Shown: one piece after another, positions 1 through 5,057 of the stretch
How the letters are laid out: each line of letters starts with the position of its first letter
Position numbering within the stretch: the stretch's first letter is position 1
Source: Dehalococcoidia bacterium
GTDB lineage: Bacteria > Chloroflexota > Dehalococcoidia > E44-bin15
DNA length: 5,196 nucleotides
Reading direction: 5' to 3'
Assembly (NCBI GenBank): GCA_030667555.1
Contig: DAOUVR010000093.1
Location: 1 to 5,196, forward strand
Notes under the pieces: model-generated
What the model was told of the DNA's origin: nothing
Seen by the model: the letters and a program-made list of their open reading frames with translations, nothing else
The model's database searches: none
Program-made: the position numbers and the translations under genes

Positions 1-885
1 AGAAGCGTCTTCATTACCCACGTCCCCCTCGGCGTGATAATGATTGCTTTCGTTCTCTGGAAGCTAAAAGGGGAGTGGGCCGAAGCAAGAGGAGAGAGGT
101 TCGACTTCGTCGGCGCCCTCGTGTACGGCGGCGCCATCGTGGCGATAATGTACGGCTTCTCGCTGCTACCGGCGACCTTGGGCATAGGGCTGGTTGCCGG
201 GGGTTTCTTGGGAATTCTGGCGTTCGTCAAGTGGGAAATGAGGGTGAAGAGCCCGGTAGTGAATATGAGTCTTTTCAGAAGGAACACCGTCTTCGCTATG
301 TCCAACCTGGCGGCTTTGATAAACTACAGCGCCACCTTCGCCGTCACTTTCCTTCTGAGCCTCTACCTGCAGTACGTAAAGGGATTCACTCCGCAATACG
401 CCGGCTTCATTCTGGTGGCTCAGCCGGTGGTGATGGCCATCTTCTCACCTCTTGCCGGCAGGCTTTCAGACAAGATTGAACCGAGAATTGTGGCTTCGGC
501 GGGAATGACATTAACAACTGCAGGGCTGGTGCTATTCGCTTTTCTGGGCGAAGGGACAACCCTGGTTTTCATCATACCTGGCCTGGTAGTCCTTGGTCTC
601 GGCTTCGCCCTTTTCTCATCGCCTAACATGAATGCAGTTATGAGTTCTGTGGAAAGGAGATTCTACGGCGTAGCCGCGGGCACAGTTTCAACGATGCGCC
701 TGCTTGGACAGATGCTCAGCATGGGGCTGGCCATGCTGATATTCGCCGTGGTTATCGGGAGAGTGGAAATCACGCCCGAATACTACCCGCAGTTTCTCAG
801 TGGCGTCAGAATAGCGTTTATCATCTCTGCCGCTCTCTGCTTCGGGGGCATATTCGCATCGCTTGCCAGAGGCAGGGTGCGATAA
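1..885 (+). CDS. DHA2-type (EmrB/QacA-like) MFS drug/proton exporter, C-terminal part
   Basis: This is the C-terminal 294 residues of an inner-membrane multidrug or small-molecule:proton antiporter. The reading frame is open from base 1, so the GTG at 34 is internal and the true start lies before the window. The first visible residues (FITHVPLG) match the F-I-N-x-P-x-G motif near TM6 of 14-helix DHA2 transporters, so roughly 180 residues should be missing. Several long hydrophobic helices follow. A cytoplasmic motif-A-like loop, GRLSDKIEPR, lies at visible residues 153-162. SPNMNAVM starts at about 207, and GVAAGTVSTMRLLGQ at about 223-237 is typical of late DHA2 helices. The end, LARGRVR, is a normal basic cytoplasmic tail. 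The gene converges on the glycosyltransferase with a 13-base gap. Family assignment is firm. The substrate cannot be read from sequence. Confidence 0.93.
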   Translation, partial: RSVFITHVPLGVIMIAFVLWKLKGEWAEARGERFDFVGALVYGGAIVAIMYGFSLLPATLGIGLVAGGFLGILAFVKWEMRVKSPVVNMSLFRRNTVFAMSNLAALINYSATFAVTFLLSLYLQYVKGFTPQYAGFILVAQPVVMAIFSPLAGRLSDKIEPRIVASAGMTLTTAGLVLFAFLGEGTTLVFIIPGLVVLGLGFALFSSPNMNAVMSSVERRFYGVAAGTVSTMRLLGQMLSMGLAMLIFAVVIGRVEITPEYYPQFLSGVRIAFIISAALCFGGIFASLARGRVR

Positions 886-898
886 AGATGCCCAGCGG

Positions 899-2131
899 TT
901 ACGGCCGCGCTACAAAGTCTTCGATGAGGCGTGCCGCTTCAGAAGCGCCCCCATAAGCCCTCATCTTTTCGCCGAGCCGCCTGGCATTTTCAGTAAAAGA
1001 GGGGTCGGAGAGCACCTTTCTAATCTTGGCTCGCAGTTCTTCCACCGGCACCTCCCTCTCCCCTGAAGCGCCCATAACCGGCAGGACAAAGTCTCCAGCC
1101 CCCGCAGCGGCAATCCGCCGCGCATTGCTTTCACGCTCGGTATAGGTGGGTATGATGACAGCCGGGGTGCCGGTGTAAGGTCCAGTAAAGCACGCCCCCT
1201 GTCCCCCATGGTGGATGAGCAAGTCAGCCCTTTCTGCCAATGCCAGGCCGGGAAGATGGGACTCATAGTGGAAATTTGCCGGCAGGGAAGAGAACTCCTC
1301 TGGCAAGACGTGATACCCGGTGGTCAAGACAACCTGAACATCTTCATCCGCCAGCGCCGCTATGCAGGCGTGCAGAACGACGATAGAGTCAGCCCAGGAG
1401 ATGACTGGCCCGTAGCTGGGATTCCCGCTGTAAACCCAAACGACAGGCTTCTCCCGGCTCAGAGCGTTGACCCAGTCGGGCAACTTCGCCCCTGGCTTCT
1501 GCCACAGGATCGGGCCGATGTAGGTGACATCGGCTTTTTCGGGAAGGGGATCGGTCTCCGGCATTCCAACAACCAGGGTCAAATCACCAACGTGTAGTTC
1601 TCCCGTGTTGCCGATAGGTTGAAGGCCATACTCAGAAAGCACCTTGTTCACCGCCGGGACGGGGGTTGGCACATCTGCCGGTGGCTCTCTCCACCAGATA
1701 AAGCCGCGGCTGTCGGGATGCATATCGGCCTGAATGACACTCACCAAGGGCTTACCAAGCACCCTGGCGGCAATGCAAGCAGAGAGGTTCCACGAGTCCA
1801 CGATGACATCCGCGCCGAATTCGGCTGCCAGCTCCATGAAGGCTTCACAGCAGCCCCACACCCAGTTCTCATCCAGGTTTCCGGTGAGGGCGGAGAAGTG
1901 GTCCACGTTCCACACCTCGGTGGTGTTTGGCGGCCATATCGTCGGTATGAACCGCAGGTTGGGCGTAAGGTTGTCAAACCCTGCTTCCTCGATAAGCTGG
2001 CTGGGTGCCGGTGCCCGACTGCAGAAGGCGATCTCGTGCCCTCGTTTTGCCAGCTCCCTGGCGATGGGTACGGTGCGTGTAGGCAGGCCGAGATCATTGG
2101 AGAATAGCGTGGTGAAAAGGAACTTCTTCAT
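899..2131 (-). CDS. GT1/MGT-like UDP-sugar glycosyltransferase
   Basis: This 410-residue GT-B fold enzyme should transfer a sugar from a nucleotide donor to a small-molecule or lipid acceptor in the cytoplasm. Its length suits the bacterial MGT/YjiC-like group. The N-terminal Rossmann half has the usual PIARELAKRGHEIAFCSR pattern (residues 22-39). The donor-binding half carries HHGGQGACFTGPYTGTP at 307-323 and PTYTERESNARR at 328-339, corresponding to the family's H-x-G-x-G-T...G-x-P...P-x-x-x-D-Q-x-x-N-A motif. Two departures are visible. The N-terminal G-H-x-x-P catalytic-His motif reads D13-L14-G15-L16-P17, and the D-Q pair reads E332-R333. The ATG at 2131 is chosen for its strong ribosome binding site, GAAAGGAGA, about 5-6 bases upstream. 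There is no signal peptide. The acceptor is unknown; natural-product, lipid and detoxification roles are all possible. Confidence 0.9.
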   Translation of the reverse strand: MKKFLFTTLFSNDLGLPTRTVPIARELAKRGHEIAFCSRAPAPSQLIEEAGFDNLTPNLRFIPTIWPPNTTEVWNVDHFSALTGNLDENWVWGCCEAFMELAAEFGADVIVDSWNLSACIAARVLGKPLVSVIQADMHPDSRGFIWWREPPADVPTPVPAVNKVLSEYGLQPIGNTGELHVGDLTLVVGMPETDPLPEKADVTYIGPILWQKPGAKLPDWVNALSREKPVVWVYSGNPSYGPVISWADSIVVLHACIAALADEDVQVVLTTGYHVLPEEFSSLPANFHYESHLPGLALAERADLLIHHGGQGACFTGPYTGTPAVIIPTYTERESNARRIAAAGAGDFVLPVMGASGEREVPVEELRAKIRKVLSDPSFTENARRLGEKMRAYGGASEAARLIEDFVARP

Positions 2132-2174
2132 CTACGTTCTCCTTTCAGTGGCGTGCTGGCATGCATGTGGTAAA

Positions 2175-2210
2175 CGAAGTATATATGAACTTCGCCCTGA
2201 TTGGAATCAG
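2175..2210 (-). promoter_or_regulatory. candidate promoter and operator of the glycosyltransferase gene
   Basis: On the minus strand a TATACT -10 element (2178-2183) lies 17 bases from a weak -35, TTCCAA (2201-2206), about 50 bases before the start codon. The -10 is inside a dyad with 6-base arms, CGAAGT and ACTTCG, around 8 bases (2175-2194). The -35 is inside a second dyad, CTGATT and AATCAG, around 2 bases (2197-2210). Two palindromes sitting on both promoter boxes look like a repressor-binding site, possibly TetR-like, but no regulator gene is in view. The -35 matches consensus at only three of six positions. Confidence 0.4.
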
Positions 2211-2249
2211 TGCGGTACGATTAGGTCTTGAGGTATGTCTTCCTTGCTG

Positions 2250-2326
2250 TGGTGGGCCATTCTGGACTCGAAACAGGGACCTCAGTCTTATCAGGACTGC
2301 GCTCTAAACTGTTGAGCTAATAGCCC
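2250..2326 (-). pseudogene. degenerate tRNA-Ile(GAU) copy
   Basis: This is a full-length 77-base copy of the tRNA-Ile at 4765-4841, including the encoded CCA, with five substitutions. The anticodon GAU (2290-2292) and its loop are unchanged. The substitutions hit structural positions: G19 of the invariant D-loop GG pair becomes T, G15 becomes A, and both T-stem pairs 49-65 and 53-61 are broken. The acceptor-stem change leaves only a G-U wobble. Loss of G19 and of the pair closing the T loop argues for a dead copy. The next 22 bases (2327-2348) still resemble the DNA beside the real gene (about 15 matches with one gap), so the duplication may once have extended further. It lies upstream of the glycosyltransferase on the same strand. 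Confidence 0.85.
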
Positions 2327-2394
2327 GCTTAGAGGGATTAGAACCGCTAAATGACCTTCTCGTGCAATGGCTATCTCTGAAGCGCTCGAGCGGA

Positions 2395-3672
2395 CTACGC
2401 GCTCGGGTCTACCACGCGTCCTACAAACAGAATGGCACCGGTCTCAACGTCACGGATGAGAAAGATGAAAGGATGATCAACCGTGACCTCGACCAGCCCC
2501 TCTGGAGCCGCAGTCAACCTCATCACCACTGCGGTGGCGGCTGCAGCTTCCGTGCCTGCCTCATCGACAGAGACAAATGCCTTGTGCAGGACCTCTGCAA
2601 TCGTCAAATCGCGGTTACCAGTCATACCCGAGAAGTCCGCTGCGGCTGAGAATGCAATGGGCATGCCCATCGCAGCCAGGGTCTCGGCCAGGCTGAACTC
2701 CGATTCGAATTCGAATGTCGGCATGGTCAGAGCGACCTCCCTGTACTCCACATCCTGCACCATGCCACTTACGCCGGCAGCATCCAACGAGTCTTCAAAC
2801 TCCTCAAACCGATTCGTCTCAGGAAGGAAGATGACCATCGACAGTTCGTCGCCATCGTATGGCAGTTCCACCACCTGATACCCGTCTCCCTCTGCGTAGC
2901 CCAATGACTCAGTTTGCATCATCATCGGCACAGTCACCTCAGTCCCGTCAAGCAGATGGAAAGTGCCATCACCGGTCAATTCCTCGTTGAAGGGATTGAG
3001 CCACGCTGCATTGAAGTAGATGGCGTTGGTGAGGACGAGCCGTGTCAAGGCGTCGACGACACCTTGTGGAATCAGGTCCTCTATCCTGCCTTCCGTCTGG
3101 TCGCTGACCCAGTCGTTTATGGTGATGCGGGACTCCTCCGGGGAGTTGACGAAATCGAGTAGCCTCAGCCCTGCCCCGTAGTTCTCCGCCAGGACATCGA
3201 GAAATTCAGCAAGGAATTCGTAGTCCTTTTGTCCCCAAATCGCATTGACGATGTTCAGCCGGAACCCCTTTTCGTCTTTCCCCGCAGCACCCTCGCCGCG
3301 ACTGGCGAGTTCCAGGTCCAGGCCGTTGAATGCGGGGTGTAACCGATCTTGGGGCAATGTGAATTGGAGGGTATTTGCCATCTGCTGTTCGGTTTCACCG
3401 CGAGCGCCGGCGTAGGTCATGGCCAGCGCGAGGGAGATGCTGTAAGGAGAGTAGAACAGGTTTCCCTCCTGGTCACTGAGGGCTTGATAGAGATCGAAAG
3501 CAAACGCACTGTTTCCGTCAACCAGAGCCGTAAGATCCGAGGTGCTGATATCGGGTGAAATCTCCCGGTGCTTATCCGATAGTGCCATACCTATCTGCGC
3601 CCCTTCAACACAACAACCCACCAGGCTCAGCAGTAGTATCACGGCCAACAAACTCAAGAATATCCTTTTCAT
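2395..3672 (-). CDS. serpin-family protease inhibitor, lipoprotein
   Basis: This 425-residue protein is a complete serpin, a suicide inhibitor of serine (sometimes cysteine) proteases. The N terminus is a lipoprotein signal: K2-R3, a hydrophobic stretch, then lipobox L17-V18-G19-C20. It should therefore be lipid-anchored outside the membrane. Serpin landmarks run in order: the shutter NLFYSPYSISLALAMTYAGARG (split as NLFYSPYSIS 71-80 and LALAMTYAGARG 81-92), INDWVSDQTEGRI 185-197, LTNAIYFNAAW 214-224, and the C-terminal signature HPFIFLIRD...GAILFVGRVVDP 400-423. The reactive-centre hinge EAGTEAAAATA (371-381) has the small residues needed for loop insertion, so it is predicted to be inhibitory. 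Counting 17 residues from E371 puts P1 at T387, though R385 or M384 are possible. The start is supported by AGGAGG eight bases upstream. Targets may be the cell's own or foreign extracellular proteases. Confidence 0.96.
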   Translation of the reverse strand: MKRIFLSLLAVILLLSLVGCCVEGAQIGMALSDKHREISPDISTSDLTALVDGNSAFAFDLYQALSDQEGNLFYSPYSISLALAMTYAGARGETEQQMANTLQFTLPQDRLHPAFNGLDLELASRGEGAAGKDEKGFRLNIVNAIWGQKDYEFLAEFLDVLAENYGAGLRLLDFVNSPEESRITINDWVSDQTEGRIEDLIPQGVVDALTRLVLTNAIYFNAAWLNPFNEELTGDGTFHLLDGTEVTVPMMMQTESLGYAEGDGYQVVELPYDGDELSMVIFLPETNRFEEFEDSLDAAGVSGMVQDVEYREVALTMPTFEFESEFSLAETLAAMGMPIAFSAAADFSGMTGNRDLTIAEVLHKAFVSVDEAGTEAAAATAVVMRLTAAPEGLVEVTVDHPFIFLIRDVETGAILFVGRVVDPSA

Positions 3673-3721
3673 GGTAGCTACCTCCTATTAGTAGTGTCGG
3701 TGGAAGTCAAATGTGCCCTAC

Positions 3722-3751
3722 TCTATAAGTAAAGACGTATCCAGACCCCAA
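3722..3751 (-). promoter_or_regulatory. possible serpin promoter
   Basis: On the minus strand TATAGA (3722-3727) lies 18 bases from TTGGGG (3746-3751), about 50 bases before the serpin start codon. Spacing is acceptable, but the -35 matches consensus at only half its positions. It is the best candidate in the leader rather than a confident call. Confidence 0.25.
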
Positions 3752-4060
3752 AAAGTTCCCTTCTGTGCTTTGTTTAGCCTCGCTTCCACAAAGCGTTTCT
3801 CCAGTGTGTGAAGATGCTGATTCACGCGGTTATGGCGATACTATTACCACGACTATTTCCCTCAGAGATAGACTAACTATCTGCGTTCTTTTCGACGGGA
3901 CATCTGCTACCACTCTTACCTCTTCCTCCATTGAACGTTTCACTTGGACTTTGCTCATGAACCATACCCTTGAACTCTTCACTTGAGATTCCCCCTGAAT
4001 TGTACTGTTCTTGTATGGTTGCCTTGCGTGACAGCCAAAGAGTGATCAGATCTTCACCAC

Positions 4061-4090
4061 TGGACTTCCTTTCGTAGTGCTGACTATAAT
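4061..4090 (+). promoter_or_regulatory. sigma70-type promoter for the 82-residue gene
   Basis: A perfect TATAAT -10 (4085-4090) is preceded, after 18 bases, by TGGACT (4061-4066), which matches the TTGACA -35 at three or four positions depending on register. Predicted transcription would start near 4097, giving a leader of about 30 bases that includes the AGGAGG at 4115-4120. The quality of both elements supports the small gene downstream being real and independently expressed. Confidence 0.55.
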
Positions 4091-4125
4091 TCCAGAGAGC
4101 TTCGTCTGCTCAATAGGAGGTAGCA

Positions 4126-4374
4126 ATGGATAGGTCAGTTGTATTATCTGTGGGTGCTGGTTTTCACTTGAAGCTAGGTAAAGACCGTATTGTCTATGCG
4201 GGTATGCTATCTGACAGCGTGTATTCCATCGTGCAAAGAAAAGAGCAATTTCCGTATCTGGGATTTGCCTGGAACCTTTTTTATCCAAGGGTGAAAAGTG
4301 AAATAACAATAGACGGCGTCAATATCTATGTAGAGAACGTTACTCCCGATGAAATTAGATTGCGGATAGGATAA
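4126..4374 (+). CDS. hypothetical protein, 82 residues
   Basis: I do not recognise this family. The ATG is well supported by AGGAGG five bases upstream and a perfect -10 box about 35 bases upstream, which is why this strand is preferred over the overlapping opposite-strand frame. The protein has no signal peptide or membrane segment. It alternates hydrophobic and polar residues (for example ITIDGVNIYVENVTPDEIRL at residues 60-79), which suggests a small beta-rich, probably cytoplasmic protein. The aromatic-rich centre, QFPYLGFAWNLFYP (about 41-54), could be a core or binding surface. The DNA is more A+T-rich than the serpin gene (26 of 60 bases are G or C in 4141-4200, against 35 of 60 in 3301-3360), hinting at a different origin. 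It is followed 89 bases later by the membrane-protein gene on the same strand. Confidence 0.65.
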   Translation: MDRSVVLSVGAGFHLKLGKDRIVYAGMLSDSVYSIVQRKEQFPYLGFAWNLFYPRVKSEITIDGVNIYVENVTPDEIRLRIG

Positions 4375-4463
4375 GGCAGAGACTACTGAATATGTAAGCC
4401 CAAAGCGAACTAGACTTTCGGTGGCCCCTCATAGAACCTCAGGCTGAAAGTGAGAATGAGCGG

Positions 4464-4748
4464 ATGGTTATTGTGATTCTTGCAGCAACTCTAGCCATAC
4501 TAATAGCACTAGGAGTACTCATCGCACTAATCGCTTGGAAGAAGAAAAAGGAAGGGGCATTCGAAGAACCGAATTATCGTGCCTTCTTTGTAATGGGAAT
4601 TGCCTGGGTTCCCGTGGGTATTGTCTCCACAATTGTCTTCTATGTATTAGACATACCATTCATTATTGGTATGCCACTTCTTGCCATGGGGATACTATAT
4701 TTTACAATTGGCTTGGTCAATCGAGATAAATGGAAGAAAAACAGGTAG
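4464..4748 (+). CDS. small three-helix membrane protein of unknown function
   Basis: This 94-residue protein has three predicted membrane segments at about 2-25, 41-62 and 64-85. The first loop is highly basic (KKKKEG, 26-31) and the tail NRDKWKKNR is also basic. By the positive-inside rule both the first loop and the C terminus would lie in the cytoplasm, which is hard to satisfy with two helices unless the topology is unusual or the first helix acts as an anchor. Helix two is preceded by NYRAFFVMGIAW and helix three ends in GLVNRDKW. That pattern resembles short uncharacterised membrane proteins with a G-L-x-N-R-D-K-W end, but I cannot name the family. The ATG at 4464 has only a weak purine-rich stretch (GAGAATGAG) before it. 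The sequence is A+T-rich (21 of 60 G or C in 4681-4740). It ends 16 bases from the 3' end of the opposite-strand tRNA-Ile. Confidence 0.72.
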   Translation: MVIVILAATLAILIALGVLIALIAWKKKKEGAFEEPNYRAFFVMGIAWVPVGIVSTIVFYVLDIPFIIGMPLLAMGILYFTIGLVNRDKWKKNR

Positions 4749-4764
4749 TGTCTGAGGAATCGCG

Positions 4765-4841
4765 TGGTGGGCCATCCTGGACTCGAACCAGGGACCTCAG
4801 TCTTATCAGGACTGCGCTCTAACCTGCTGAGCTAATGGCCC
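4765..4841 (-). tRNA. tRNA-Ile(GAU)
   Basis: The 77 bases fold as a standard class I tRNA. The acceptor GGGCCAT pairs with ATGGCCC, the D stem GCTC with GAGC, the anticodon stem CAGTC with GACTG around loop CTGATAA (anticodon GAT at 4805-4807), and the T stem CCTGG with CCAGG around TTCGAGT. Discriminator A and an encoded CCA follow (4768-4765). All stems are fully paired and the invariant D-loop GG is present, so this is the functional copy. tRNA-Ile(GAU) is the usual spacer tRNA downstream of bacterial 16S, and here it lies 216 bases beyond the 16S 3' end. It should be cut from the 16S precursor transcript. Confidence 0.97.
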
Positions 4842-4911
4842 GCCTGGCGGGACTCGAGCCCGCGACGTTCCCTTTAGCAAAGGGCCCCTCTATCCACTGA
4901 GGTACAGGCCC
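4842..4911 (-). pseudogene. tRNA-like sequence with GCU anticodon, lacking its 3' end
   Basis: The 70 bases fold as a class I tRNA: TA at positions 8-9, D stem CCTC/GAGG, D-loop GG, anticodon loop TTGCTAA (anticodon GCT at 4876-4878), and T stem GCGGG/CCCGC around CTCGAGT. The acceptor has only five of seven pairs (GCCTG with CAGGC). The bases that should form pairs 1 and 2, the discriminator and CCA are already the first bases of tRNA-Ile. Other oddities are a G27/A43 mismatch and C instead of T at position 54. GCU would mean serine, but bacterial tRNA-Ser has a long variable arm that is absent here. It sits where tRNA-Ala often lies in rRNA operons. It is probably a decayed spacer tRNA. A functional tRNA would need unusual 3' repair. 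Confidence 0.65.
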
Positions 4912-5057
4912 GTAAGTGGCCAGTTAGGGGAAGTATAGTGCTTTCCAAAAACACCTTAACCCCTGGATAGTGGAAGGAAGTTGTAACCGTGAACAACAGT
5001 GGCATGTACCACTGACCGACCTAGGAGATGGTCGCCTTAGGCGACTATTCTCCCTAG
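4912..5057 (-). other. 16S-tRNA internal transcribed spacer with two hairpins
   Basis: This transcribed spacer carries two inverted repeats. The first (5021-5057) begins at the 16S 3' end. Its inner stem is GTCGCC/GGCGAC around three bases (5031-5045). Its outer stem, CTAGGAGA with TCTCCCTAG, has one bulged base. The second (4997-5014) is CAGTGG/CCACTG around six bases. Neither is followed by a T-run, so they are more likely processing or protective structures than terminators. The rest of the spacer shows nothing recognisable. Confidence 0.6.

Larger units (their letters stand above)
3673..4125. other. intergenic region between divergent serpin and small gene
   Basis: This gap of about 450 bases separates two divergent genes. 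It holds the serpin ribosome binding site (AGGAGG at 3681-3686, minus) and a possible serpin promoter. At the other end lie a clear promoter and ribosome binding site for the next gene. The middle contains only short open frames. One of them, 3830-3958 on the minus strand (42 codons, MSKVQVKRSMEEEVRVV...), has a protein-like composition but only a weak AAGGG upstream, so it is not called as a gene. I see no RNA gene, terminator or repeat here. Confidence 0.6.

Noticed and set aside
1208..1597. Long plus-strand frames inside the glycosyltransferase gene (1208-1597, 1619-2107, 1734-2231)
   Set aside because: They are antisense to a clear family member and have no recognisable domains or ribosome binding sites.
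2383..2404. Inverted repeats at the serpin stop codon (cgctcgagcg, and gagcg/cgctc around seven bases)
   Set aside because: Considered as a terminator, but the stems are short and no T-run follows on the serpin strand.
2703..2716. 14-base perfect palindrome attcgaattcgaat
   Set aside because: It lies inside the serpin gene and is explained by alternating Phe and Glu codons (FEFE) with TTC and GAA usage.
3765..3986. Plus-strand open frame of 73 codons between the serpin and the 82-residue gene
   Set aside because: It has no ribosome binding site and a Thr/Ser/Leu-rich composition typical of a chance frame. The opposite strand reads more like protein over the same bases.
3677..4124. Shared 13-base string AATAGGAGGTAGC before both the serpin and the 82-residue gene
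   Set aside because: About half of the match is the Shine-Dalgarno core itself, so the similarity probably reflects a strong ribosome binding site rather than a repeat.
4046..4309. Minus-strand open frame of 87 codons opposite the 82-residue gene
   Set aside because: It has no ribosome binding site or promoter, whereas the plus strand has a perfect TATAAT and AGGAGG at the right spacing.
4735..4765. Possible rRNA terminator downstream of tRNA-Ile (a short CAG/CTG stem followed by five T on the minus strand)
   Set aside because: The stem has only about three base pairs, too weak to support a call.
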